Counted from the stretch's first letter, positions 1 to 10,030 are shown. The stretch: 64,000 bases of DNA from Thioalkalivibrio sp. ALJ21 (GCF_000378605.1 NZ_KB905155.1:372001-436000), one strand, 5' to 3'. A program made the numbers and translations. The notes: a model not told the origin generated them from the sequence alone.

Positions 1-25
1 ATGGAGGCGCTCGCCGAAGACCGGA

Positions 26-790
26 TCAGGCTGATGCGCGAGACTGCTGCGCCAGGCCGCGTGTGGCCTGACGGAATACCGGTCGCAGCGGCTTGTTGAG
101 GAAGGTTCGCGCCCGGCTCGGGGCAATGCCCTGATGGTGACAGAACAAGGCCAGCGCATAGACGAGATCGTCGCGCCCGAGCGATGCCTGGCGTTCTGCG
201 CTCGGGGCACTGCACGAGCCACAGCCACCAACCCGCACGTGGAAGGCCGTGTTGGCGAGCATCACGCCGAATCCCATCTGTGTGGCCAGCAGTTCGGCCA
301 CATGCCCCTCGTTGCCGGCCTGCGAGGGGGCAGGTTCTTCCGAGGTGGGGAGCAGTCTCAGCGCGATCTCGCGGGCAAAGTGCCCGATCAGGGCCTCGTT
401 CTCGCCGACCAGCCGGGGGTCGTACGGAATCGGGATGGATTCGGGCCGGGGTGTGTGGTCCCAGGACCCCATCGGTACCGGGTCGTCCAGGAGGTCGTCC
501 GGTTGCGCGAGCCGAAACGGGCCGTCGGCAAAGCCGGAATGGCTGCATACGGCGTCGAACACGATCTGCGCCATCCCGTGGCGGGTATCGGCCTGCCCGG
601 GGAAATGCTCGCGAATCGGCAGGACCAGGTGGGCCTGGCCGAGCGGGCGCGCCCAGACGGGTTGGCGTCGCGCCCACAGGGTTACGGCGCGGACCCACTG
701 GCGGGCCTCGGTGTCGGGTTCGGGGGCGCGCTGGAACAGACGCGGGATCAGCGAGAGCATCGCGGGCGGCAGGTTTGGGTGTCCCTCCAT
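26..790 (-). CDS. Hypothetical protein with a Cys-rich CGSC motif
   Basis: I do not recognise the family. The frame has no stop from a TTG at 856, but the first ATG is at 790 and another lies at 760; none has a clear Shine-Dalgarno, so the start is uncertain. The C-terminal third holds a VGGCGSCSAPSAE motif, which could bind a metal or be redox active, followed by a basic end. No signal peptide or membrane segment is visible. It is cut off from the DUF2892 gene upstream by a strong hairpin at 858-885. The codon pattern matches the surrounding GC-rich genes and the competing plus-strand frames look like shadows, so a real gene is likely. The function is unknown. Confidence 0.6.
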   Translation of the reverse strand: MEGHPNLPPAMLSLIPRLFQRAPEPDTEARQWVRAVTLWARRQPVWARPLGQAHLVLPIREHFPGQADTRHGMAQIVFDAVCSHSGFADGPFRLAQPDDLLDDPVPMGSWDHTPRPESIPIPYDPRLVGENEALIGHFAREIALRLLPTSEEPAPSQAGNEGHVAELLATQMGFGVMLANTAFHVRVGGCGSCSAPSAERQASLGRDDLVYALALFCHHQGIAPSRARTFLNKPLRPVFRQATRGLAQQSRASA

Positions 791-857
791 TGTGCGCCAG
801 GGCAGGGTGTTTTGCAGGTCCTTCTGGAAACACGGTTCGGTGTTCCCTTGACGCAAG

Positions 858-885
858 AAGGCCCGGGCCGAGCGGCCCGGGCCTT
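858..885 (-). terminator. Rho-independent terminator after the DUF2892 gene
   Basis: This is a perfect 12-bp inverted repeat (858-869 and 874-885) with a 4-nt loop. It lies just past the stop at 900, and on the minus strand the descending arm runs into TTCTTG. The T tract is short but the stem is very GC-rich. Confidence 0.7.
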
Positions 886-899
886 GCCAGATGGCGGGT

Positions 900-1103
900 C
901 TAGTTGAAGGCCTCGCCGGGCTTGACGCCCATGGCCTTCAGGATCATGGCCAGCGGGCAGAAGCCGGTGAAGGCCGACTGCAGCAGGTTGAAGCCGACGA
1001 ACAGGGTCAGCAGCAGCCACCAGGGGCTGAATACCCAGGCCAGGATGGCACTGATGATGACGACGGTGCCGGCAAAGGCAAGGACAATGCGATCGATGCT
1101 CAT
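900..1103 (-). CDS. DUF2892 (YgaP-like) inner membrane protein
   Basis: The 67-residue protein has two hydrophobic helices (about residues 5-25 and 27-48) and ends with the family signature FTGFCPLAMILKAMGVKPG. DUF2892 is the membrane anchor found at the C terminus of the sulfurtransferase YgaP and also as a stand-alone protein. It is common in sulfur-metabolising and biofilm-forming bacteria and often lies next to ArsR-type sulfide-responsive regulators. The gene is a paralogue of the gene at 1212-1415 and has its own upstream palindrome (1123-1140) and terminator (858-885), so the two are probably separate transcripts. The start is supported by GGGAGACC just upstream. The precise function is unknown. 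Confidence 0.85.
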   Translation of the reverse strand: MSIDRIVLAFAGTVVIISAILAWVFSPWWLLLTLFVGFNLLQSAFTGFCPLAMILKAMGVKPGEAFN

Positions 1104-1122
1104 GGGGGTCTCCCGGGTTATC

Positions 1123-1140
1123 TATTAGACAACTCTAATA
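1123..1140 (-). promoter_or_regulatory. Candidate operator palindrome upstream of DUF2892
   Basis: TATTAGA-N4-TCTAATA is a perfect 7-bp inverted repeat. It starts 20 bp upstream of the DUF2892 start codon and overlaps the likely -10 region (TAATAG on the minus strand). AT-rich dyads like this are bound by dimeric winged-helix repressors such as ArsR-type BigR/YgaV, which control DUF2892 genes elsewhere. Assigning such a regulator here is inference. Confidence 0.5.
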
Positions 1141-1165
1141 TGTGCCCGCGGACACAGAAATACAA

Positions 1166-1187
1166 GGGCCCATCGATCAATGGGCCC
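1166..1187 (-). terminator. Terminator hairpin between the two DUF2892 genes
   Basis: GGGCCCAT at 1166-1173 pairs with ATGGGCCC at 1180-1187 across a 6-nt loop. On the minus strand the stem is followed by TTGTATTTCT. It lies 25 bp past the stop of the upstream DUF2892 gene. Confidence 0.6.
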
Positions 1188-1211
1188 GTGCACGTGTCGA
1201 AGCAGGTCGGT

Positions 1212-1415
1212 TCAGTGGAAGATCTCGCCGGGTTTCATGCCCAGGCTCTTCAGCACCATGGCCAAAGGGCAGAATCCGGTAAAGGCAGACTGGATCAGGT
1301 GGACGCCGATAAAGATCGTCAGTAGCAGCCACCATCCACTGGCGGCCCAGGTCAGCAAGGCACTGATCAGGACGACGATCCCGGCGAAGACCAGGAAAAA
1401 GCGATCAAGGTTCAT
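1212..1415 (-). CDS. DUF2892 (YgaP-like) inner membrane protein, second copy
   Basis: The 67-residue paralogue of the downstream DUF2892 gene ends in the same FTGFCPLAMVLKSLGMKPG pattern after two hydrophobic helices. The frame opens at an ATG at 1442, but the ATG at 1415 follows GGGAGGGAACGTCC, gives exactly the length of the paralogue and is preferred. It follows a promoter candidate at 1451-1479 and is closed by the hairpin at 1166-1187. Its role is likely in membrane sulfur or thiol chemistry by family association only; no catalytic rhodanese domain is attached. Confidence 0.85.
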   Translation of the reverse strand: MNLDRFFLVFAGIVVLISALLTWAASGWWLLLTIFIGVHLIQSAFTGFCPLAMVLKSLGMKPGEIFH

Positions 1416-1450
1416 GGACGTTCCCTCCCTTGCGTCCTTCATTTAACCAG

Positions 1451-1479
1451 TAGATAGCACTGGCGCAGTCGAACGGCAA
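1451..1479 (-). promoter_or_regulatory. Sigma70-type promoter candidate for the DUF2892 gene
   Basis: On the minus strand TTGCCG (1479-1474) and TATCTA (1456-1451) are separated by exactly 17 bp. They lie 36 bp upstream of the chosen ATG at 1415. Confidence 0.45.
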
Positions 1480-1502
1480 GGAGGGGAACCTGCGGAGCCG
1501 GC

Positions 1503-2807
<1,305 letters not shown>

Positions 2808-2941
2808 GAAACGGCCTCGAAGATTCGCTGGGGCGCCCGAACGCGCGGAGTCTAAAAGAGCATGGTAAACCATCGACACGGGCCGGGCAGCGTCGTTCCG
2901 GACCGTTTCCCCGAATCCTGGACGGGTTCCACCACGTTCTG

Positions 2942-3928
2942 TCAGTGGGCGTTGCGCTGGCTGCGCTTGTCTTCGTACATGGCCTTGTCGGCATGGGCCT
3001 GGGTGGCTTGCAGATCGCCACGTGTATCGCGCGAGCATGCCCCCAGTGCGGCGGAAACCCCGGCCTGGGAGAGGGCTTCGCGGAGGCGCCGGATGATATC
3101 CGGAATGTAGTCGATGGGTGTCTCGGGGAAGAGGATCGCGAATTCGTCGCCGCCGAGGCGGGCGACTGTGTCGATGTCACGCACGGTCTCGCGCAGGACA
3201 CGACCGGCGGTTGCGATCAGCCGATCACCGGCGTCGTGCCCCTCGCTGTCGTTGAGAAGCTTCAGTCCATTCAGGTCGACCATGACGACGCCAGCCGGCA
3301 GACCGTGCCGTGCACAACGATCCTCCTCTGAGGCGAGGGCGAGCGACCAACCACGGCGGTTGTAAACGCCGGTGAGGGTGTCGGTGTGGGCCTCAAGCCT
3401 TAGCGTTTCCTGCTCGCGCTCCAGGCTGTCGACCTGATGGCGCATATGAATCAGGGACTCGAGGGTGCCCACCGCGGCCTGGATCGGCGCGTCGTGTTCC
3501 TCCGGCGAGATGGCGATGGTTTCCGGATGGATCGCACACAGGACGCCATACAGCTGGTGGTCGACGTCGCGGATGGGGTAGCCGATATAACTGCTGATTG
3601 GGACCTCGTTACCGGCGGCGGCGAGCGCTTCCAGGGCCTCGGCATACGAGGGTTCGCTGGCGGCGTCCGGTGCAATACGCGGGGCGCGGCCCTCGAGCAT
3701 GCGGATGCAAAAGGAATTGCTCCAGTCGAAAACCGTGCCGGCCTCGATGCCGTAACCGTGGTCGTCCGCGCGAACCACGATCTGTTCGTTGCCTTCCACC
3801 CGCGTCAGCATCCAGGTGTCGAGTGGGGCCAGCAAGTGCAGGAGCCGCAGCGTGTTGTCGACGCCCTGGGTGAACGAGTCGTGGGCGGCGTCGCACCGGT
3901 CGTGGGAACGTTTCATTCGATCGCGCAC
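2942..3928 (-). CDS. Diguanylate cyclase with N-terminal GAF domain
   Basis: The 328-residue cytosolic protein has a GAF-like sensor (about residues 20-160), a short coiled linker and a GGDEF domain (about 175-320). The active-site loop is intact at residues 259-263 (LGGDEFAIL) and an RxxD inhibitory site lies five residues before it (RDID, 250-253). It should therefore make c-di-GMP from two GTP and be product-inhibited. No membrane segment is present, so the GAF domain presumably senses a cytoplasmic ligand, which is unknown. The start is a GTG at 3928 after AAGAAG; an ATG at 3916 is the alternative. It lies between glcD and gltA on the same strand but with wide gaps, so it is probably a single-gene transcript. 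Confidence 0.9.
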   Translation of the reverse strand: MRDRMKRSHDRCDAAHDSFTQGVDNTLRLLHLLAPLDTWMLTRVEGNEQIVVRADDHGYGIEAGTVFDWSNSFCIRMLEGRAPRIAPDAASEPSYAEALEALAAAGNEVPISSYIGYPIRDVDHQLYGVLCAIHPETIAISPEEHDAPIQAAVGTLESLIHMRHQVDSLEREQETLRLEAHTDTLTGVYNRRGWSLALASEEDRCARHGLPAGVVMVDLNGLKLLNDSEGHDAGDRLIATAGRVLRETVRDIDTVARLGGDEFAILFPETPIDYIPDIIRRLREALSQAGVSAALGACSRDTRGDLQATQAHADKAMYEDKRSQRNAH

Positions 3929-4040
3929 GGGCTTCTTGGCGATAGCCCGTTACTTTGGACTGTCGCTGCATCTTATTAGAGTGTCATCCGGACTGCAGCA
4001 ATTCCAGATTTTGTGGATGCGCCGCGGGATCGGCGGCGCC

Positions 4041-5537
4041 TTACAGTCGAGGCAGGTCGGGGTGCGGGAGCTGGCCGCCATGGACGTGCTGGCGACCGAA
4101 CTCGGCGCAGCGTGCCAGTGTGGGCACGGCCTTGCCGGGGTTCAGCAGGCCGAGCGGGTCGAAGGCCTGCCGCAGCCGGTGGAACTGTTCGAGTTCGAGG
4201 GGCGCGAACTGCACGCACATGCCGTCGAGCTTCTCGACGCCCACGCCGTGTTCGCCGGTCACGGTCCCGCCGACCGCCACGCACAGCTCCAGGATCTGCT
4301 GCCCGAAGGCCTCGGCGGTTTCCAGCTGGCCGGGCTGGTTGGCGTCGTAGAGGATCAGCGGGTGCAGGTTGCCGTCGCCGGCATGAAAGACGTTGCACAC
4401 GCCCAGGCCATGTTCGCGCGACAGCGCATTGATGCGCTCGAGCACGGTACCGAGCTGGTGCCGGGGGATGGTCCCGTCCATGCAGTAGTAGTCCGGCGAG
4501 ATTCGGCCGGCGGCCGGAAAGGCGGCCTTGCGCCCGGCCCAGAACAGGGCCTGCTCCTGGGCGTCGCGTGCGGTGCGCACCTCGGTGGCGCCCAGCTCGA
4601 GCAGCTTGCGGCGCACCACCATGATGTCCTCCGAGACCTCGGCGTTGGTGCCGTCGAGCTCGCACAGCAGGATCGCGGCGGCATCCACCGGGTAGCCGGC
4701 ATGCACGAAATCCTCGGCTGCGCGTATCGCGGCATTGTCCATCATCTCGAGGCCGGCCGGGATCAATCCGGCCGCGATAATCCCGGCCACTGCGCGCCCG
4801 GCGGCCTCCACATCGTCGAAGCTCGCCAGCAGAACCTGGGTGCGTTCCGCACGGGGCAGCAGGCGCACGGTGACCTCGGTGACGATGCCGAGCATCCCCT
4901 CGGAGCCGATCATCAGCGCCAGCAGGTCGGGGCCCGCGGTGTCCAGGGTCTTGCCGCCCAGGCGGATGGTCTCGCCATCCAGCGTGACCATTTCCAGTCC
5001 CAGCACGTTGTGCACGGTGAGGCCGTATTTCAGGCAGTGCACGCCGCCGGCGTTCTCGGCAACATTGCCGCCAATGGAGCAGGCGATCTGGGACGAAGGG
5101 TCCGGGGCATAGTAGAGGCCCTGGGGGGCAGCCGCCTCGGAGATGGCGAGATTGCGTACGCCGGGCTGCACGACCGCACAGCGGTTGTCGGCGTCGATCT
5201 CCAGGATGCGGTTGAAGCGGGCGAGGGACAGCAGCAATCCGGTGGCACTGGGCAGGGCCCCGCCCGAGAGTCCGGTGCCCGCCCCGCGGGGCACGATCGG
5301 GACCTGGTGCTCGCGGCACACCCGCAGGCAGGTAAGCAGTTCCTCTCGCGTGTGGGGCAGCGCGACGGCACCGGGGGTCTGGCGATAGGCGGACAGCCCG
5401 TCACATTCGTAGGTGCGGCGCTCGTGGGCCTCCAGGATCAGCCGATCCGCGGGCAGCTCTTGCTGCAGAACCGCGATCGCAGCCGCCAGCGCATCCAGCG
5501 CAGTGGAATCCGGGGGCAGGGGCTGTGCGGCACTCAT
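4041..5537 (-). CDS. glcD: FAD-linked glycolate/D-lactate oxidase subunit GlcD
   Basis: This 498-residue FAD-binding (VAO/PCMH-type) protein oxidises a 2-hydroxy acid such as glycolate or D-lactate to the 2-oxo acid. The FAD pyrophosphate region is seen in VPRGAGTGLSGGALPS and SIGGNVAENAGG. The C-terminal FAD-oxidase domain has NVFHAGDGNLHPLILYD and TGEHGVGVEK, which carry the conserved histidines. The ATG at 5537 is preferred over an in-frame ATG at 5618 because the upstream 27 residues look non-coding. GlcE and GlcF are not adjacent, so this may act alone or with subunits encoded elsewhere. In an autotroph it could salvage 2-phosphoglycolate carbon lost by RuBisCO oxygenation; that role is inference. 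Confidence 0.9.
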   Translation of the reverse strand: MSAAQPLPPDSTALDALAAAIAVLQQELPADRLILEAHERRTYECDGLSAYRQTPGAVALPHTREELLTCLRVCREHQVPIVPRGAGTGLSGGALPSATGLLLSLARFNRILEIDADNRCAVVQPGVRNLAISEAAAPQGLYYAPDPSSQIACSIGGNVAENAGGVHCLKYGLTVHNVLGLEMVTLDGETIRLGGKTLDTAGPDLLALMIGSEGMLGIVTEVTVRLLPRAERTQVLLASFDDVEAAGRAVAGIIAAGLIPAGLEMMDNAAIRAAEDFVHAGYPVDAAAILLCELDGTNAEVSEDIMVVRRKLLELGATEVRTARDAQEQALFWAGRKAAFPAAGRISPDYYCMDGTIPRHQLGTVLERINALSREHGLGVCNVFHAGDGNLHPLILYDANQPGQLETAEAFGQQILELCVAVGGTVTGEHGVGVEKLDGMCVQFAPLELEQFHRLRQAFDPLGLLNPGKAVPTLARCAEFGRQHVHGGQLPHPDLPRL

Positions 5538-5778
5538 GGTTTGGTCAGGGGCGTCCGGAGTGGGTGATGGACCCTTCAGGTTACAGGCCGTGGGCGGCGC
5601 AGGAAATGTCCGTGTCACTTCGTGTTGTCTCTTGGTCCGGCAAACGCTGAATGGGCAGGACGCGGTGAAGGCGGATGCAATAAACAGAGTGCGGGTCGGG
5701 AATTTTTCCTGCTGCGTGACGGTCTAGTCATTCGCGGGATTACTAGAATGATTCCAACCCCGACCCAAGGAGATTGCG

Positions 5779-6678
5779 ATGCGGTATTCATGGATCACGA
5801 CGGCCTGTGCGGCCGCTGCCCTGGCTTCAGCCCCGGCGTTTGCGGCCGACAAGGTCACGCTGGAGCATGACGACCTGACCCTGATCGGTCATTTCCAGGA
5901 GGGGGCCGGCGCCTCTCCTGAAGACGGTGTGGTGCTGATGCTGCACGGCACGCTGGCCCATGGCCGCATGGAGGTCATGCAGGCGGTTCAGGATCAACTG
6001 GCCGACCGCGGCCACAACACGCTGTCCATCAACCTGAGCTACGGGATCGACGAGCGCGAGGGCATGTTCGAGTGCGATGCGCCGATCCATCATGGCGTGG
6101 ACGAGCACCTGAAGGAGGTCGCCGCCTGGCAGGAATGGCTGCAGGGTGAAGGCTATGGGCCGGTCACGCTGTTCGGGCACTCGCGTGGCGGCAACCAGGT
6201 AGCGCGCTATCTGACCGAACATGATCCGGACGACATCCGCGCGATGGTCCTGGTCGCCCCGTCTACCTTCGATGCGGACAAGGTCGCCGCGGATTACGAA
6301 GAGCAGGCCGGCGAACCACTGGGTGAGGTACTGGCCCGCGCCCAGGAAAAGCACGATCGTGGCGACGGCTCCATGCTCGAAGGCGTGCGTTTCCTGCAGT
6401 GTGGCGAGCTGGATGTCGCGCCCCATGCGTTCCTGAGCTATTACGATCCGGCTCCGGTCCACAACACGCCCAGCGTGATCGACGGCATTCAGACCCCGAC
6501 GCTGGTGGTGATCGGGTCCGAGGATGACGTGGTGGCGGATCTGCCGGAGCGGATGGATGCGGTCGAGGACAAGGAGCACATCACCGTGAACACCGTCGAT
6601 GGCGCGGATCACTTCTTCCGCGACTTCTTCGCCGACGACGTGGTGGACTTCACCGTCGATTTCCTCGATCAGCACTGA
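5779..6678 (+). CDS. Secreted alpha/beta hydrolase
   Basis: The 299-residue protein starts with a Sec signal peptide (cleavage after ASAPAFA, about residue 22) and is therefore periplasmic or exported. The alpha/beta hydrolase fold shows the oxyanion-loop LMLHGTLAHG, the nucleophile elbow GHSRGG with its Ser, an acid candidate in VVIGSEDDVV and the catalytic His in DGADHFFRDFF. The mature protein is rich in Asp and Glu, which suits a salt-exposed enzyme. AAGGAG precedes the ATG. It is monocistronic, ended by a strong terminator at 6700-6727. The substrate is unknown; a DUF3530-like or esterase role is possible. Confidence 0.85.
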   Translation: MRYSWITTACAAAALASAPAFAADKVTLEHDDLTLIGHFQEGAGASPEDGVVLMLHGTLAHGRMEVMQAVQDQLADRGHNTLSINLSYGIDEREGMFECDAPIHHGVDEHLKEVAAWQEWLQGEGYGPVTLFGHSRGGNQVARYLTEHDPDDIRAMVLVAPSTFDADKVAADYEEQAGEPLGEVLARAQEKHDRGDGSMLEGVRFLQCGELDVAPHAFLSYYDPAPVHNTPSVIDGIQTPTLVVIGSEDDVVADLPERMDAVEDKEHITVNTVDGADHFFRDFFADDVVDFTVDFLDQH

Positions 6679-6699
6679 TTGACTGACCCTAGCCCATCA

Positions 6700-6727
6700 G
6701 GCCGGCCCTTTCGGGCCGGCCTTTTTT
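6700..6727 (+). terminator. Rho-independent terminator after the hydrolase gene
   Basis: GGCCGGCCC-TTTC-GGGCCGGCC is followed by TTTTTT, 22 bp after the stop. A directly repeated TTTTTTGCGCCTGCC follows it. Confidence 0.9.
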
Positions 6728-6754
6728 GCGCCTGCCTTTTTTGCGCCTGCCTTA

Positions 6755-6786
6755 AGGAAACACTGATCTGTGGATCACTGTTTCCT
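6755..6786. repeat. AGGAAACACTGATC dispersed inverted repeat (copy 1)
   Basis: AGGAAACACTGATC (6755-6768) faces GATCACTGTTTCCT (6773-6786) across a 4-nt loop with one mismatch. It ends on the stop codon of the minus-strand antiporter gene. The same sequence recurs as a perfect palindrome at 29376-29399, again on a stop codon, so it is a dispersed element that may act as a terminator. Confidence 0.7.
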
Positions 6787-8510
6787 CAACCGGCCCAGAG
6801 GGTCAGGTACAGGCCCAGCATCGCGGCTGCGAACAGCAGGCCGATGGTCTCCCAGCGTGTGAGCACGCGCTCGGCCAGTTCCAGCCGTTCTCGCAACCGG
6901 TAGCGTACCCAGCGCAGGCGCGCCGGGTGGCGCCCGACGCCGGTCCATGCAGGGCGGCGGTGCCACAGGCGCTGGCCGGTGTGCACGAGCCACTCCAGAG
7001 GCACAACGAGATCGCCTTCCCGAAGCAATGGTCGCTCGTGATCCCGCGCCCATCGCCAGGCCAGCAGGCCCAGGAACAGGCCGATAGCGATCGGCCAGAC
7101 AAGGCTCAGACCCGTCAGCACGACCCAGGCCGGAACCTGCTCCGGTGGGGCGACTGCCACCCCCAGCAAGGGGAAGACCAGCGACATGCACGCCAGGCCA
7201 CCCCAGGCCCACCAGCGGCGGGAGTCCGCGCGGGGCGGCGCCTGTGTGTCTCGCTGTGCCTGATACCAGCGCCAGAGGAAGCGCAGCATCAGGAGCGTCG
7301 TGCCGGCAGCCGCCAGTGTCAGGGCGAACTCCGTATGAGCCATCCAGCCGGCCAGATCGGCGTCGTACAGCGGTTCCTTCAGGGTATTCTTGGCCAGTGC
7401 TCCGCTGGTCATTGGCATCCCGGCCAGGGCGAGAGCCGGCAGCAACGCGAACAGGAAGAACGCCAGGCGGGCTGCACCAGCCGCGGGGCGCTGGGCGGTC
7501 ATCCCGGCGGCCAGAAACAATGCACCCTTGGCAAAGCCATGGTGCACGGCGTAGAGCGTAACGGCCATCAGCAGCCAGGCCCGCAGGTCGGGCAGGACCA
7601 GCGCCAGCCCAGCCCCGGCCGTCATCAGTCCCATCTGGCTGATACTGGAGTACGCGAGGATGGTCTTGGGACGCGACTGCAGGACCCCGGCGATTGCGGC
7701 GAGGAAGGCCGCTGACAGACCCAGCAGCACGAGGGTCTCGCCGAGCAGCACGTGGCCGGTCTCGTCCAGTGGCAATACCCGCAGCCAGCCCAGCAGGCCC
7801 GCCTTGATCATGGCGCCCGACAGGACGGCGCTGGCTGCGACCGGTGCCGCCGGGTGCGCCAGTGGCAGCCAGAAATGCAGGGGAAGCATGCCGGCCTTGA
7901 TACCGAACCCGAGCACCAGCAATGCAAGTCCCCAGCCCTCGGGCCGCGCCTCGGCGATCGCGGTCAGCCGCGTATCGCCACCCGCCTGGTGGATCGCCAT
8001 TACGAAGCCGGCAAACAACAGGATCTCGCCAACGACGGCCAGGATCAGATAGATGCGCCCGGCCCGCCAGGCCTCCGCGGTATTGAAATGCACCACCAGC
8101 CCATAGGCGGCCAGGCTCATCAGCGAGAAGAACAGATAAAAGCTCAGGGCGTCCTGCGCGAGAATCAGGCCCAGGTTTCCGGACAGCGCGAGCAGCCAGA
8201 ACACGTAGAAGCGGTGGCGCAACGGGTCATCCTGGCGGTCGCTCAGGGCGAACAGGCCGGCGGCCAGCCACAGCCCCGAGGTGAGTGCCAGAAAGGCCTG
8301 CCCCAGGGGATCCAGCCCCAGCAGGGTGTTCAGCATCAGCCAGTCCAGGGCGGCCGGCTCGACATCACCCCCAACGGCCGCGCCCGCAAGACCGGGCAAA
8401 GCCGCCCACGGGAGCCAGCGGTTGAAGCGGGTTCGGTGCGGCCGCAGGCCGATCAGTACCGCCAGCAGCAACGGGACCAGAGGAATCGCGAGCCAGATCA
8501 GGGCGTTCAT
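6786..8510 (-). CDS. Mrp/complex I-type antiporter subunit (third NuoL/M/N-like), lacks key Glu
   Basis: This 574-residue polytopic protein has the proton-pumping NuoL/M/N/MrpA/D core, with the TM7-8 signature GFGIKAGMLPLHFWLPLAHP and its conserved Lys. The TM5 glutamate that is nearly universal in these subunits is replaced by Ser: residues 124-131 read FYLFFSLM where the upstream paralogue reads IFYELL. A long, charged C-terminal extension (about 480-574) ends in one more hydrophobic helix. The start overlaps the previous stop by ATGA, so it is the last gene of the eight-gene operon. It probably shapes a proton or Na+ path but may not be a full antiporter itself. Confidence 0.85.
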   Translation of the reverse strand: MNALIWLAIPLVPLLLAVLIGLRPHRTRFNRWLPWAALPGLAGAAVGGDVEPAALDWLMLNTLLGLDPLGQAFLALTSGLWLAAGLFALSDRQDDPLRHRFYVFWLLALSGNLGLILAQDALSFYLFFSLMSLAAYGLVVHFNTAEAWRAGRIYLILAVVGEILLFAGFVMAIHQAGGDTRLTAIAEARPEGWGLALLVLGFGIKAGMLPLHFWLPLAHPAAPVAASAVLSGAMIKAGLLGWLRVLPLDETGHVLLGETLVLLGLSAAFLAAIAGVLQSRPKTILAYSSISQMGLMTAGAGLALVLPDLRAWLLMAVTLYAVHHGFAKGALFLAAGMTAQRPAAGAARLAFFLFALLPALALAGMPMTSGALAKNTLKEPLYDADLAGWMAHTEFALTLAAAGTTLLMLRFLWRWYQAQRDTQAPPRADSRRWWAWGGLACMSLVFPLLGVAVAPPEQVPAWVVLTGLSLVWPIAIGLFLGLLAWRWARDHERPLLREGDLVVPLEWLVHTGQRLWHRRPAWTGVGRHPARLRWVRYRLRERLELAERVLTRWETIGLLFAAAMLGLYLTLWAG

Positions 8511-10030
8511 GGCGCGAACCCCGGGATCGAATAGTCGCGTTCCACGATCAGGGTCACCCAGTCGAGCGGGCTCAGGCTCATCCCGGCCAGGAGACCGCCG
8601 AGCAGGCTCAGCGCTGCGACGAATAACGTCGGGACGAGCAGCATCCAGTGCGTCTCGAAGCGCGTGGGGCCGCTATGTTCGACCATGTGCTCGTGCCAGG
8701 GGGTGCGGCGCTCGCCGAGCCAGCCGCGGATGACCGGCGGCAGGAAGTACGCGGCGTTGAGCAGACTGCTGGCGATCAGCACCGCCAGTACCCAGTGGAA
8801 CTGGGCCTCCAGCGCCCCGAGGCCCAGATGCCACTTGGTCACGAAGCCGGCGAGCGGCGGCAGGCCGATCATGCCCAGGGCACCCAGGGTAAAGGCCAGC
8901 ATGGTCAGCGGCATGCGGCGGCCCACGCCGTCCAGCTCGCTGATCTTGTGGATGCCGAGGGTCTCGGCGAAGTTGCCGGCACAGAAGAACAACGTGATCT
9001 TGGTGATCCCCTGATGCACCAGGTGCACCAGCCCGCCGATGACCCCAAGCGGCCCGGCCAGCGCGACCCCCAGCACGATGTACGAGACCTGGCTGACGGT
9101 GGAAAAAGCCAGCCGCTGCTTCAGGTCGTCCGTGCGCAGGGCCTGGATCGAGCCGTACAGGATGGTGATTGCGGCGACCACCACCAGCCCCGCGGCGAGC
9201 CCGAGTTCGATCGCGACCTCGGCACCAAAGACGTCGTTCACCACCCGCACGATCCCGAAGGCCCCGGCCTTGACCACCGCGACCGCGTGCAGCAGGGCAC
9301 TGACGGGGGCGGGCGCGACCATCGCAATCGGCAGCCAGGAGTGCAGCGGCACCAGAGCTGCCTTGACCCCGAACCCGATCATCAGCATCACGAACAGGAC
9401 CTTGAGGGTAGTCTCGTGCGTGCTCGCGAGTTCGCCGAGGTAGCCGCCCGGCACGAAGGATTCGGCCCCGGCCAGCAAGGTCAGCCAGACGATCGCGGTA
9501 AACAGCACCAGCCCACTGGTCAGCGTATAGCCCAGATACAGCCGTCCGGCGCGCAGGGCGGCGGGCGTGCCCCGGTGTACCACCAGTGGCCAGGTGGCCA
9601 GCGTCAGCAGCTCGTAGAAGATCAGCAGCGTAATCAGGTTGCCCGACAGCGCGATCCCGACGGTGGCGCTGACACAAAGGGAAAAGAACCCGAAAAAGCG
9701 GCTCCGACGGGGCGAACCTTCCAGATAGCCGATGGCGTACACGGTGGTGACGAACCACAGGACCGCCGACAGCGTGGCGAACAGCAGCGACAGGGCGTCC
9801 GCCGCAAGCACAAAATCGATCCCTGGCAAGAGCGGAAGGACCAGGCGGTACTCGTCGCCACGCAGGACGCTCACCAGAAGCCAGCCGACCAGTACCAGCT
9901 TGGTCCCGGCACCACCAAGGTTCAGCAGGGTTCGCAGGCCATAGCGCCGTTCGGGCAGGAAGAAGATCGCCAGGCCCGGGCCCAGTGAACTCATCAGAAT
10001 CGCGAGGAGCAGCCAGCCGCCGTCGCTCAT
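8507..10030 (-). CDS. Mrp/complex I-type antiporter subunit (second NuoL/M/N-like)
   Basis: The 507-residue multi-spanning inner-membrane protein keeps both landmark charges: Glu in LIFYELLTLATW (TM5) and Lys in GFGVKAALVPLHSWLP (TM7), with SALLHAVAVVKAG following. These residues carry protons in NuoM, NuoN and MrpD. The ATG at 10030 overlaps the mnhD-like stop as ATGA; a longer in-frame version to 10243 is rejected because that overlap is the tight coupling seen at most junctions of this operon. It forms part of a membrane cation/proton antiporter with the MnhE-F-G-B-C subunits upstream. No quinone- or NADH-binding subunits are nearby, so this is not respiratory complex I. Confidence 0.88.
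   Translation of the reverse strand: MSDGGWLLLAILMSSLGPGLAIFFLPERRYGLRTLLNLGGAGTKLVLVGWLLVSVLRGDEYRLVLPLLPGIDFVLAADALSLLFATLSAVLWFVTTVYAIGYLEGSPRRSRFFGFFSLCVSATVGIALSGNLITLLIFYELLTLATWPLVVHRGTPAALRAGRLYLGYTLTSGLVLFTAIVWLTLLAGAESFVPGGYLGELASTHETTLKVLFVMLMIGFGVKAALVPLHSWLPIAMVAPAPVSALLHAVAVVKAGAFGIVRVVNDVFGAEVAIELGLAAGLVVVAAITILYGSIQALRTDDLKQRLAFSTVSQVSYIVLGVALAGPLGVIGGLVHLVHQGITKITLFFCAGNFAETLGIHKISELDGVGRRMPLTMLAFTLGALGMIGLPPLAGFVTKWHLGLGALEAQFHWVLAVLIASSLLNAAYFLPPVIRGWLGERRTPWHEHMVEHSGPTRFETHWMLLVPTLFVAALSLLGGLLAGMSLSPLDWVTLIVERDYSIPGFAP

Noticed and set aside
2808-3038. N-terminal extension of citrate synthase
   Set aside because: The extra 77 residues are Arg/Pro-rich and unlike the family; ATG 2807 has a Shine-Dalgarno and the expected N terminus.
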